From assembly GCA_964554765.1 (NCBI GenBank), contig CAZKPS010000014.1:1-18194 (forward strand): DNA of 18,194 nucleotides. The letters are read 5' to 3'. A model generated the notes under the pieces. The model was not told the origin of the DNA. It did not search any database and saw only the letters and a program-made list of their open reading frames with translations. The translations under genes and the position numbers were made by a program. The stretch comes from JAQBQZ01 sp964554765 (GTDB taxonomy: Bacteria; Patescibacteriota; Minisyncoccia; Phycocordibacterales; CAIRYW01). Of the stretch, positions 7,242 to 13,851 are shown piece after piece. The number at the start of each line of letters is the position of its first letter. The stretch's first letter is position 1.

Positions 7242-7904
7242 ATGCAGTATATAAAATCAGAAAATTACAAAAAAGGTTCAGAGGATTTGGCAAATACAAT
7301 CATTGCTGAGCTCAAACAGGGTAAAAAAGTGCTATGGTTTCTTACTGGGGGATCTAGTATTCCATCGTGTGTGGAGACTTTGAATATTCTCAAAAATTCT
7401 AATCTCAATCTTAAAGATATTACTGTCACATTAACTGATGAGCGACATGGAGAGGTGGGACACCCTGATTCAAGTTGGAAGAAACTCACAGATCAAGGAT
7501 TTGATTTTGAATCTGTAACTGCGATTCCTGTACTAACTGGTAAAAGTTTTGAGGAGACTTCAAATGAGTTTGAGGTTAATCTCTCGAACGCTTTTGCTAA
7601 ACATGATGTGATTATTTCTCAGTTTGGTATTGGGTCTGATCTTCATATTGCAGGGATTCTCCCAGAAAGTCCTGCAACAGATGATAATGATCTTGTCTCT
7701 AGTTACATTACAGAACCGTTCAAGAGAATTACACTTTCATTTGTAGCAATTCGAAAAATACAAAAGGCATTTGTATTTATCTTTGGAGAATCAAAAAAGG
7801 ATGTGATTGCAGAACTAAAGGATAGTCGGGCACCTCTTAAAGAAAAACCTGCAAATATCCTAAAGGAAATTCCTGAAGTTTTTGTATATTCTGATCAAAT
7901 TTAA
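7242..7904 (+). CDS. pgl: 6-phosphogluconolactonase (DevB/Pgl type)
   Basis: Hydrolyses 6-phosphogluconolactone to 6-phosphogluconate, the step between the two dehydrogenases encoded upstream. The 220-residue length suits the DevB/Pgl subgroup of the NagB-like sugar-isomerase fold. Diagnostic blocks are LTGGSSIP near residues 33-41, TDERHG near 65-70, and GIGSDLHIAGILPES, which takes the place of the usual GMGxDGHxASLFP. The consensus G before H is L here, a divergence worth noting. The start has a weak AAGG at 7234-7237. It lies 73 nt after gnd, separated by the 34-bp palindrome, and is the last gene before a strong bidirectional terminator. Confidence 0.9.
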   Translation: MQYIKSENYKKGSEDLANTIIAELKQGKKVLWFLTGGSSIPSCVETLNILKNSNLNLKDITVTLTDERHGEVGHPDSSWKKLTDQGFDFESVTAIPVLTGKSFEETSNEFEVNLSNAFAKHDVIISQFGIGSDLHIAGILPESPATDDNDLVSSYITEPFKRITLSFVAIRKIQKAFVFIFGESKKDVIAELKDSRAPLKEKPANILKEIPEVFVYSDQI

Positions 7905-7920
7905 GAATGATCTTTTAGGA

Positions 7921-7948
7921 AAATACCGCGCCTTAAGGCGCGGTATTT
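7921..7948. terminator. Bidirectional hairpin terminator between pgl and the flavoprotein gene
   Basis: A perfect 12-bp stem AAATACCGCGCC (7921-7932) / GGCGCGGTATTT (7937-7948) with a TTAA loop lies 16 nt after the pgl stop and 31 nt after the stop of the convergent minus-strand gene. The A/T ends of the stem supply U-tracts in either direction. Its core is nearly identical to the hairpin at 11412-11431. Confidence 0.85.
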
Positions 7949-7979
7949 ATGTATTTTCTCTAAAACTAAAATCTAGTAG

Positions 7980-9242
7980 CTAACAGATAGAAGCTATGTT
8001 GTTTCCTGCCACATATCCTGTAGTCCAGCAGAGCTGGAGCGAATATCCTCCGGATGGTCTGTCGATATCCAGAATGTCACCGACAAGGTATAGATTTGGA
8101 AATAGTTTTGATTGCATTGTTTTTGTATCTACTTCTTTTAGATCTACTCCGCCTGAAGTGATGATGGCTTTGTCAGTACCAAGGAGTCCTTCGACTTCGC
8201 ATTTCATATTCTTTGCTGTCTCAATGAGCTTCATTCGTTCTTCTTTTGTAATGCTGTTACATTTTTTGTCAGGATCGATTCCTGCTTTTTCGAGCACTAT
8301 CGGAGTGAGTGCCCATACAAATAATTCATCGAGAGAGTTTTTAATTTTCTTGTTGTGTTCACGAGTAAAAATTTCTTGGAGTTTGCTATTGAGCATTCCG
8401 TGATCGAGTGAGGGTAGAAGATCTAGCGTGATAAATACATCCCCATATGATAGGAGTTCTCCAATACTTTTGCTCATATTGAGAATTGTTGGGCCAGTAA
8501 TACCAAAATGAGTAAAAAGAATTTTTCCTTTTGATGATTTTTGCTTTTTGTCGAATTGGACTATGGTGATCTTTACTTCAGGGAGCGTAATACCTTGGAG
8601 TTGTTTTACCCACGAATCTCTAATTGCAACAGGCACTAGTGAGGCAGAGGGCTCAGTAACTTTGTGACCCAGATTTTTCAGCCATTTGAATCCATCTCCT
8701 GTTGATCCTGTTTCAGGTCGTGATTTACCACCTGTGGCAAGTATTATATTTCGAGCGAGGATAACATTGTCTCCCTTGAGTTTTACTCCCGTGATTTTGT
8801 CTCCTTCTTTTACAAATCCTTTTACTTCAGAATTATATTGAATTTCGACGCCACTTTTCTTTAATTCTTCGACAAGTGTGTACCAGACAGATTCGGCGCT
8901 GTTGCTTTGTGGAAATACTCTTTGGAGAGCTTCAGTTTTTGTAAGCATTCCTCGTGAGTGAAAGAAGTTCATTGTGTCTTTGACTGCAAATTGCGAAAAA
9001 GGGGAGTAGAGGTATTGTTCAGCACCTTTGTATTTTGCGAGGATTTTTTTGTTGTCATACTCTTCGTTGGTGACGTTGCATCTGCCACCACCTGTGATGA
9101 GGAGCTTTTCTCCGAGACGAGAATTTTTCTCAAGCAAAAGCACCTCAAGATTTTTCTTCTTGGCTTCAATGGCTGACATCATCCCGGCAGGTCCGCCACC
9201 GATGACTACAACATCCCAGATTTTATTTTTTTTTAAACTCAT
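7980..9242 (-). CDS. HI0933/YhiN-family FAD-dependent oxidoreductase
   Basis: A 420-residue flavoprotein of the HI0933 family (related to YhiN and the bile-acid reductase BaiN); the physiological substrate is generally unknown. Seen in order: the dinucleotide-binding GGGPAGMM at about residues 15-22; the glutamate-containing LLLEKNSRLGEKLLITGGGR with family hallmark GGGRCNVTN; ATGGKSRPETGSTGDG near 170; THFGITGP near 245; and the C-terminal FAD block 'LYLVGDILDIDRPSGGYSLQ' with 'CWTTGYVAGNNI'. The length is typical for the family and the gene looks intact. A TATAAT ends 7 nt before the ATG, so the mRNA is probably leaderless. It converges on pgl, with a shared hairpin between them. The family is certain; no function can be assigned from context. 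Confidence 0.93.
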   Translation of the reverse strand: MSLKKNKIWDVVVIGGGPAGMMSAIEAKKKNLEVLLLEKNSRLGEKLLITGGGRCNVTNEEYDNKKILAKYKGAEQYLYSPFSQFAVKDTMNFFHSRGMLTKTEALQRVFPQSNSAESVWYTLVEELKKSGVEIQYNSEVKGFVKEGDKITGVKLKGDNVILARNIILATGGKSRPETGSTGDGFKWLKNLGHKVTEPSASLVPVAIRDSWVKQLQGITLPEVKITIVQFDKKQKSSKGKILFTHFGITGPTILNMSKSIGELLSYGDVFITLDLLPSLDHGMLNSKLQEIFTREHNKKIKNSLDELFVWALTPIVLEKAGIDPDKKCNSITKEERMKLIETAKNMKCEVEGLLGTDKAIITSGGVDLKEVDTKTMQSKLFPNLYLVGDILDIDRPSGGYSLQLCWTTGYVAGNNIASIC

Positions 9243-9249
9243 TATTTAA

Positions 9250-9255
9250 ATTATA
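9250..9255 (-). promoter_or_regulatory. -10 element placing transcription start at the flavoprotein ATG
   Basis: On the minus strand TATAAT is followed by TTAAATA (7 nt) and then ATG. A start point about 7 nt past the -10 falls on the initiation codon, implying a leaderless transcript. It lies just beyond the terminator of the upstream minus-strand gene. Confidence 0.6.
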
Positions 9256-9271
9256 CTTTGATTTTGATTAT

Positions 9272-9310
9272 AAAAAACTTCGCCGCACCTAACAGGCTCG
9301 TCAGGTGCGG
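9272..9310 (-). terminator. Intrinsic terminator of the 105-residue unknown gene
   Basis: On the minus strand the stem CCGCACCT/AGGTGCGG (arms 9303-9310 and 9283-9290, 12-nt loop) is followed by CGAAG and a T6 run (plus-strand A6 at 9272-9277). It lies 17 nt after the stop codon at 9327. Direction is clear because only this side has the T-run. Confidence 0.8.
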
Positions 9311-9326
9311 TCGGAAGATTGGGGGG

Positions 9327-9644
9327 TTACCGGCGTTCAAATTGGAGGGTTTGAGTTTCACCCATAATCTCAAACTGAACAATGTAGATTGCTCCGACTT
9401 TCGCCATTGCATCGAGGCATGTTTTAAGCTCATCCATCGTCGGAATCGCTTTGCTCACCAGGTCTGCTTCGGTTGCATCGTTGTTTACTGCGGTAACATC
9501 AATTTTCCCGAGACCGGTGATTTCAATCTCAAAAAATTTTTGATTGATTGAACCTGTTTGAAAAACGGGGCACTCGTGCAGACATTGGGAGATGGCTGCT
9601 AACATTTCGACGAAGGTTGTGGCCTTGAGTGTTTTGGTGTTCAT
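9327..9644 (-). CDS. Small protein of unknown function, 105 residues
   Basis: No family is recognised. The protein is soluble-looking: residues 1-28 could form a helix ('TTFVEMLAAISQCLHECPVF', with two Cys at about 22 and 26), followed by an alternating strand-like segment 'KFFEIEITGLGKIDVTAVNN', a helical part 'TMDELKTCLDAMAKVGAIY', and a final strand 'IVQFEIMGETQTLQF'. This suggests a small alpha/beta domain. It is judged real because it has a dedicated intrinsic terminator just downstream, a structured leader upstream, and codon use unlike a random frame. Its G+C (about 45% over its middle) is above that of the neighbours and it prefers C-ending codons, hinting at acquisition. No signal peptide or membrane segment is present. 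Confidence 0.7.
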   Translation of the reverse strand: MNTKTLKATTFVEMLAAISQCLHECPVFQTGSINQKFFEIEITGLGKIDVTAVNNDATEADLVSKAIPTMDELKTCLDAMAKVGAIYIVQFEIMGETQTLQFERR

Positions 9645-9668
9645 GATATTAGCTTATTTGTTTTTTTT

Positions 9669-9710
9669 ATCTGCATTGTTTAAGGTATTAGACCCCTAAA
9701 CAATGCAGAT
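9669..9710 (-). promoter_or_regulatory. Long hairpin in the leader of the 105-residue gene
   Basis: A perfect 14-bp stem, ATCTGCATTGTTTA (9669-9682) and TAAACAATGCAGAT (9697-9710), with a 14-nt loop that can add a short inner GGT/ACC pairing. On the minus strand it precedes an A8 run and then the ATG at 9644, so it sits in the 5' leader rather than acting as a terminator. A weak minus-strand promoter, TTGACC (9770-9765), 17-nt spacer, TATTTT (9747-9742), lies upstream and would put the hairpin inside a leader of about 90 nt. Could be an mRNA stabiliser or a protein-binding site. Confidence 0.5.
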
Positions 9711-9779
9711 AACCCAATCTTTTAATGAACTTTATCTTTGTAAAATATCATTAAATAATACATCGGTCAATAGGTATCC

Positions 9780-9807
9780 TTGACAAAATATCTATATAAT
9801 ATATACT
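9780..9807 (+). promoter_or_regulatory. Consensus-like -35/-10 promoter of the DEAD-box helicase gene
   Basis: TTGACA (9780-9785), a 16-nt spacer and TATACT (9802-9807). Transcription would start near 9814, about 188 nt before the helicase ATG at 10002. It is one of only two sites in the window with a full TTGACA box paired with a good -10. Confidence 0.6.
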
Positions 9808-9813
9808 GTATTT

Positions 9814-10001
9814 TAAGTGAATCTCATCCTCATTCTATGAATGTAATTTTGGGAGTCATTTCCAAAGCATTCGAAAGCTTGGTGGCTCGAAATAACATCT
9901 ATTTCATAGAGCCTAAACAAAGCAAAAGCTGTGAATATATTTCATTTCACAATTTTAATATTTTTGCTTTTCTAATCAGGGTTTAATACCCTTAATTATT
10001 T
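9814..10001 (+). promoter_or_regulatory. Long 5' leader of the helicase gene with small hairpins
   Basis: This is the gene-free part of the 9645-10001 interval on the plus strand. It holds two weak inverted repeats, TGTGAA (9930-9935)/TTCACA (9946-9951) and AGGGT (9978-9982)/ACCCT (9988-9992), the latter ending 9 nt before the ATG. Long leaders are known for cold-inducible DEAD-box helicase mRNAs; whether this one is regulated that way is inference. Confidence 0.35.
9838..9986 (+). CDS. Possible 49-codon upstream ORF in the helicase leader
   Basis: An ATG at 9838, about 24 nt after the predicted transcription start, opens a frame of 49 codons ending with TAA at 9984-9986. That stop lies in the loop of the small AGGGT/ACCCT hairpin just before the helicase start. 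The peptide matches nothing I recognise, has no Shine-Dalgarno sequence, and could be chance in AT-rich DNA. If translated it might couple ribosome position to helicase initiation. Confidence 0.2.
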
Positions 10002-11381
10002 ATGTATAACAAAACAGGAGCTCCTAAAGGAGCGGGTTCATCTCGATTTGGTGGACAGCGAAGTTCAGGGCAACGTGGAGGTGGATTTAATTCACAGAGA
10101 GCCCCAGCATCTGGAGGTTTTACTCCAAGATCAGGTGGCTTTAGGGGTGGAAGTGAAAACCGAAGTTTCGGTAATCATGGTGGTTATGGACGACCACAAG
10201 GCGGAGGATTCCGTGCTGGAAGTCGTGGTGGGTTTGGTGGTGGACGTGGAGGACGAGGAGGATTCCGATCAAAGGGTCCAAGAATTGATGTCTCACGATT
10301 CATCAACAAAGCTGTGATAACTGAAGTACAAGAAGTATTCAAACCAGAACACCTCTTTGCTGATTTTAAAATTGAAGAAAAACTAAAGGCAAACGTACTT
10401 AAAAAAGGATATACAATCCCGACTCCTATTCAGGACAAAGCTATTCCTCATGTGCTCGAAGGGCGAGATGTTGTGGGTATCGCAAACACTGGAACAGGTA
10501 AGACCGCAGCGTTTCTCATCCCACTTATTAACAAAGTGATCAAAGACCCAAAACAGAATTGTCTTATTATGGTACCGACCCGAGAACTCGCGATTCAGAT
10601 TGATCAGGAACTCAAGGAGCTTACTCCTGGTATGAAGATCTACTCTGTGTGTGCTGTTGGCGGGGCACCTATTAGTCTCCAGATGCGAGACCTCAGGTAT
10701 CACAACAACTTCATCATTGGAACTCCAGGACGACTCAAAGACCTCGAGCGACGACGAAGTATTAACTTTGGAGAATTCGCAACAGTGGTTCTCGATGAAG
10801 CAGATCGAATGCTTGATATGGGATTTATTGCAGATATGAAATATGTGATGGGACTTATGCCAGAAGAGAGACACACGCTCTTTTTCTCTGCGACAATGTC
10901 AAAAGATATTGAGGTACTTATCAAGGATTTCTTGAAAAACCCAATTAGTATTTCTGTGAAGACTCGAGACACATCAAAATCAATTGATCAGGATATTGTA
11001 CGAGTAGAACGAGATCAGAACAAGATAGAGGTACTCCACGATCTTTTGAACGGACAGGATTTTTCAAAGGTGATTATCTTTGGGCGAACAAAGCACGGAG
11101 TTGAGAAGCTTGCGAATGCACTTGTAGACAAAGGATTCAAAGCCGAATCTATCCATGGTGACAAAAACCACAGTAGACGGCAACGAGCTCTCAAGGCATT
11201 TAAGGATAATAATGTTCAGATTCTTGTAGCAACAGATGTTGCTGCTCGAGGACTTGATATTCCGAATGTATCACATGTTATAAACTACGATATTCCTGAA
11301 ACCTACGAAGATTATGTACACCGAATCGGACGAACAGGACGAGGGGGGGCGACAGGGAAGGCACTTACTTTTGTTGACTAG
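10002..11381 (+). CDS. DEAD-box ATP-dependent RNA helicase with N-terminal RGG domain
   Basis: A 459-residue RNA-unwinding ATPase of the RhlE/DeaD group, likely acting in RNA folding, ribosome assembly or decay. Residues 1-92 are a Gly/Arg/Ser-rich RGG/FGG tail ('GGFGGGRGGRGGFRS' at its end), which should bind RNA nonspecifically. The helicase core follows: Q motif IPTPIQ (139-144), motif I ANTGTGKT (161-168), Ia PTREL (192-196), Ib TPGR (241-244), II DEAD (265-268), III SAT (296-298), V 'VATDVAARGLDIP', and VI HRIGRTGR (440-447). The protein ends 12 residues after motif VI, so it lacks any C-terminal extension; the basic tail that most bacterial relatives carry at the C-terminus is at the N-terminus here. 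A G7 run at 11342-11348 is a possible error site, but neither other frame extends the protein. A strong promoter and long leader precede it and a hairpin terminator follows. Confidence 0.95.
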   Translation: MYNKTGAPKGAGSSRFGGQRSSGQRGGGFNSQRAPASGGFTPRSGGFRGGSENRSFGNHGGYGRPQGGGFRAGSRGGFGGGRGGRGGFRSKGPRIDVSRFINKAVITEVQEVFKPEHLFADFKIEEKLKANVLKKGYTIPTPIQDKAIPHVLEGRDVVGIANTGTGKTAAFLIPLINKVIKDPKQNCLIMVPTRELAIQIDQELKELTPGMKIYSVCAVGGAPISLQMRDLRYHNNFIIGTPGRLKDLERRRSINFGEFATVVLDEADRMLDMGFIADMKYVMGLMPEERHTLFFSATMSKDIEVLIKDFLKNPISISVKTRDTSKSIDQDIVRVERDQNKIEVLHDLLNGQDFSKVIIFGRTKHGVEKLANALVDKGFKAESIHGDKNHSRRQRALKAFKDNNVQILVATDVAARGLDIPNVSHVINYDIPETYEDYVHRIGRTGRGGATGKALTFVD

Positions 11382-11404
11382 TCTTAAAGTTTGAAAGGAA
11401 CAAA

Positions 11405-11438
11405 AAAATGCACCGCGCCTTTAGGCGCGGTGCATTTT
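11405..11438. terminator. Bidirectional hairpin terminator after the helicase gene
   Basis: A perfect 15-bp stem AAAATGCACCGCGCC (11405-11419) / GGCGCGGTGCATTTT (11424-11438) with a TTTA loop, between the convergent helicase and FAD-oxidase genes. A-rich sequence before it (A7 at 11402-11408) provides the U-tract on the minus side, and TTTT ends it on the plus side. The 20-nt core differs from the hairpin at 7925-7944 by one loop base. Confidence 0.88.
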
Positions 11439-11472
11439 GCCATATTCTAAATTCAATATTCAATCTTCAGCA

Positions 11473-13122
11473 CTAGTTCTTTTTTTTAATATATTTTTTG
11501 ATATCTTCAAAAGTTCCTCCTACTTTTTTACCTGGGTTAAATATATTCTGAGGATCGAATATATTTTTGGTCTTTTGGAATACCTCAATCATTTTGTCTC
11601 CGAACATTTGTTTCAAATATGGTGTTCGGATAATCCCATCATTGTGTTCCGCAGTAATAGAGCCGTGGTATTCGTGAACAAGATCGTAGACTTTTGTAGA
11701 AAGTTCGAGAATAGTGTCTGCAGAGAAAGGAGAGTCGAGATCCATAAGTGGAATGATGTGGAAGTTTCCATTACCTGCGTGTCCGGCGATGGTGTAGGTG
11801 AGTTTGTATTCATCGATAAGTGCACGCACTTTCGGTAGGAATTCTGGGAGATGTTCTGGCTTTACTATAATATCATCAATAAACGGAGCTGTTCTTTGGT
11901 TGTGTACATGTTTACGGAGCATATTGAAGCTTTCTCGTCGGATTCTCCAGTATTTGTCTGCTTCACCTTCATCTTTTGCAATATGCATTTTATATCCAAA
12001 GTGTTTAATCTTGTTTTCGATTGTGATCAGTCTTTCTTTTACTTCTTTTTGGTTTTGACCTGTAACTTCAACGAGCAGAATGAGTTTGGGTACTCCTCGT
12101 GTGAGTATCATCATAGCCTCAGGGATAAATTTGAGTCCGAGCTTGATTGCGCCAAAAAATCCTAGTGATTTAAAGAAATCAAAAAAGAATTTTACTGCTA
12201 GCTTCATGCTATAATCATCATAAGTTTCCAAACTATCTGGCTTAAAAGGAAGTATCTCGTTTACGATGTTGCTTAGTTGACTAATGTTTGGCATAAACAC
12301 AGCGAGCAGGTTTGCACATGGTTCAATAGGAGTGAGCTTAAAAGTGATCTCAGTCACAATACCGAGTGTACCCTGACTTCCTACGATAAGCTGGCAGAGA
12401 TCGAATCCTTCGTTGTCATCAACGACATTCCAAAGATAGTATCCTGCAGAGTTTTTTGATACATCTGGCTTTGCTTCGAATATTTCCTTTCTATTCTCAA
12501 GGATGAGATTATAAAGTTGTTTGTATATCCTCCCTTCAAAAGTATCTTCTTTAGTCTTTTGTAGAAGTTCGATATGAGTAAGGGGCTTTATTTCATATTC
12601 ATTACCATCTACAAAAACAATCTTCAGTTTTTCGATATGGTTTTCTACTTTGCCGTATTTGATTGATTTTTCACCTCCTGCGTTGTTGCCGAGCATACCT
12701 CCGACAGCACAAATCTCTTTTGATGCGGTATATGTTGGCATAATTCTACTTTTAGTGAGAGTTGCCTTTTCAAAATCACGATAGTAACACCCAGGCTCTA
12801 CAATACCGTGAACGAGGTTAACCTTGATTATCTTGTTCATGTATTTTGTAAAATCGAGGATGATTGAATTATTGATTGATCCACCTGACATACAGGTGCC
12901 CGCACTTCGTGCTGTGATGGAGAGTGCAGGGTTGGATTCTTTGTGCTCGCTTACATACTTTACTAGTGCTTTTATGTCTTCACTATCTTTTGGATAAATA
13001 ACAAGTTCTGGTTTTATTTCAAAAAGACTTGCGTCATTTGAATGTGATTTCAGTGTTTCATCACTAGAATCGATGTCTCCTCTAATAATTGATTTCAGTT
13101 CGTCTATTTGTGTTTGAGTCAT
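11473..13122 (-). CDS. FAD-linked oxidase, D-lactate dehydrogenase/GlcD-like
   Basis: A flavoprotein of the vanillyl-alcohol-oxidase/PCMH superfamily, probably oxidising a D-2-hydroxy acid such as D-lactate or glycolate to the 2-oxo acid. Starting at the ATG 13122 it has 549 residues. An in-frame Met codon six residues upstream lies across the -10 element, so it is rejected. The N-terminal FAD-binding PCMH domain shows 'ITARSAGTCMSGGSINN' and 'GGMLGNNAGGEKSIKYGKVE', then 'IVGSQGTLGIVTEITF'. The C-terminal FAD-oxidase domain has AGHAGNGNFH and 'ITAEHNDGIIRTPYL', the block carrying the active-site His, and ends at 'DPQNIFNPGKKV'. It lacks the fused Fe-S CCG domains of some D-lactate dehydrogenases, and no electron-transfer partner is adjacent. 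A central hydrophobic stretch 'AVKFFFDFFKSLGFFGAIKL' may associate with the membrane. Family sure; substrate inferred. Confidence 0.9.
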   Translation of the reverse strand: MTQTQIDELKSIIRGDIDSSDETLKSHSNDASLFEIKPELVIYPKDSEDIKALVKYVSEHKESNPALSITARSAGTCMSGGSINNSIILDFTKYMNKIIKVNLVHGIVEPGCYYRDFEKATLTKSRIMPTYTASKEICAVGGMLGNNAGGEKSIKYGKVENHIEKLKIVFVDGNEYEIKPLTHIELLQKTKEDTFEGRIYKQLYNLILENRKEIFEAKPDVSKNSAGYYLWNVVDDNEGFDLCQLIVGSQGTLGIVTEITFKLTPIEPCANLLAVFMPNISQLSNIVNEILPFKPDSLETYDDYSMKLAVKFFFDFFKSLGFFGAIKLGLKFIPEAMMILTRGVPKLILLVEVTGQNQKEVKERLITIENKIKHFGYKMHIAKDEGEADKYWRIRRESFNMLRKHVHNQRTAPFIDDIIVKPEHLPEFLPKVRALIDEYKLTYTIAGHAGNGNFHIIPLMDLDSPFSADTILELSTKVYDLVHEYHGSITAEHNDGIIRTPYLKQMFGDKMIEVFQKTKNIFDPQNIFNPGKKVGGTFEDIKKYIKKKN

Positions 13123-13128
13123 TACCAA

Positions 13129-13134
13129 ATTATA
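13129..13134 (-). promoter_or_regulatory. -10 element for a leaderless FAD-oxidase mRNA
   Basis: Minus-strand TATAAT, then TTGGTA (6 nt), then ATG at 13122. This arrangement fixes the start codon and implies initiation without an untranslated leader. Confidence 0.6.
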
Positions 13135-13141
13135 TACCACG

Positions 13142-13171
13142 ATGACATATTCTAAAAATTTGTATTATAAT
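13142..13171 (+). promoter_or_regulatory. Promoter of the secreted nuclease gene, leaderless type
   Basis: ATGACA (13142-13147; five of six match TTGACA), an 18-nt spacer and TATAAT (13166-13171). CAAATAG (7 nt) separates the -10 from the ATG at 13179. The divergent FAD-oxidase promoter is back-to-back with it: only 56 bp separate the two start codons. Confidence 0.6.
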
Positions 13172-13178
13172 CAAATAG

Positions 13179-13781
13179 ATGCATACTAAATCCAAATATA
13201 TATTAATATTTATCTTAGGGGTCTTGCTTATTTTAGCGGTGACTTTTTTCGTCTCAAACAAATACTTTGGACCGAAGGTTTTTGTGGTTGGTGACAGTTT
13301 CGTAGCTCCTACGGATGAGAATAATATGGAGCGAGTAGTAGTTTCTCGAGTCGTAGATGGGGATACAATCAAAATCAAAATAGGGGATACAGAGGATACT
13401 GTGCGACTTATTGGTATTAATACTCCAGAATCTGTTGATCCACGAAAGACAGTTGAATGTTTTGGTAAAGAAGCGTCATCAAGGATGCGCGAAATTGCAG
13501 AAGGAAAGGAGGCTCTTCTCGTCAAAGATCCGACTCAGACTGAGAGGGATAAATATCATAGACTACTCGCATATGTGTATCTTGCTGATGGAACACTGCT
13601 TAATCAAAAGATGATCGAAGATGGATATGCATTTGAATACACATATATTACACCATATGAATTTCAAACAGAATTCAAAGATGCAGAGAAGAATGCGAGA
13701 GAAAAGGAGCTAGGGCTTTGGGATAAATCAAAATGTGATTACATTACGAATCCTAAAAAATCTTCTTCAAAAACCCTGTAA
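13179..13781 (+). CDS. Membrane-anchored Staphylococcal nuclease-like (thermonuclease) protein
   Basis: A 200-residue calcium-dependent phosphodiesterase of the SNase family, predicted to act outside the membrane on DNA or RNA. Residues 1-6 are basic and 7-26 form a hydrophobic signal peptide or anchor without an obvious cleavage site. The OB-fold core runs from about 50 to 185. Relative to S. aureus nuclease, I match D62 (VDGDT) to Asp21, R76 (RLIGI) to Arg35, N81 to Asp40, E84 (NTPE) to Glu43 and R128 (DKYHRLLAYV) to Arg87. Both arginines and the general base are thus present, with Asn replacing one Ca ligand, a common variant. Two Cys (94 and 187) might form a disulfide. It stands alone, converging with rsmG. 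In a reduced genome it could feed nucleotide scavenging; that is inference. Confidence 0.9.
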   Translation: MHTKSKYILIFILGVLLILAVTFFVSNKYFGPKVFVVGDSFVAPTDENNMERVVVSRVVDGDTIKIKIGDTEDTVRLIGINTPESVDPRKTVECFGKEASSRMREIAEGKEALLVKDPTQTERDKYHRLLAYVYLADGTLLNQKMIEDGYAFEYTYITPYEFQTEFKDAEKNAREKELGLWDKSKCDYITNPKKSSSKTL

Positions 13782-13819
13782 TTGTATTTGTTTGAAACTT
13801 CGATACTTGATACTTGGAT

Positions 13820-13851
13820 ACTCTAAAATCAAAAACTTTTGATTTTAGAGT
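13820..13851. terminator. Bidirectional hairpin overlapping the rsmG stop codon
   Basis: A 15-bp perfect stem ACTCTAAAATCAAAA (13820-13834) / TTTTGATTTTAGAGT (13837-13851) with a 2-nt AC centre, so 3-4 bases would really form the loop. The rsmG stop codon (13845-13847) lies inside the right arm. It is AT-rich and so weaker than the GC-rich terminators, but its position between convergent genes fits the role. A short GATACTT repeat lies just before it (13802-13816). Confidence 0.6.

Noticed and set aside
9258..9551. Plus-strand open frame across the 105-residue gene
   Set aside because: It runs through the terminator and opposite a gene with its own terminator and leader; no protein features seen.
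9780..9837. TTG-initiated extension of the leader ORF
   Set aside because: The TTG is the first part of the TTGACA -35 box, so it would not be in the transcript.
11342..11348. G7 run as a frameshift truncating the helicase
   Set aside because: Neither alternative frame gives a longer helicase C-terminus; motif VI is intact and a terminator follows closely.
13123..13140. Earlier start for the FAD oxidase (MVYNLV...)
   Set aside because: The extra codons cover the TATAAT box 6 nt before the ATG at 13122.
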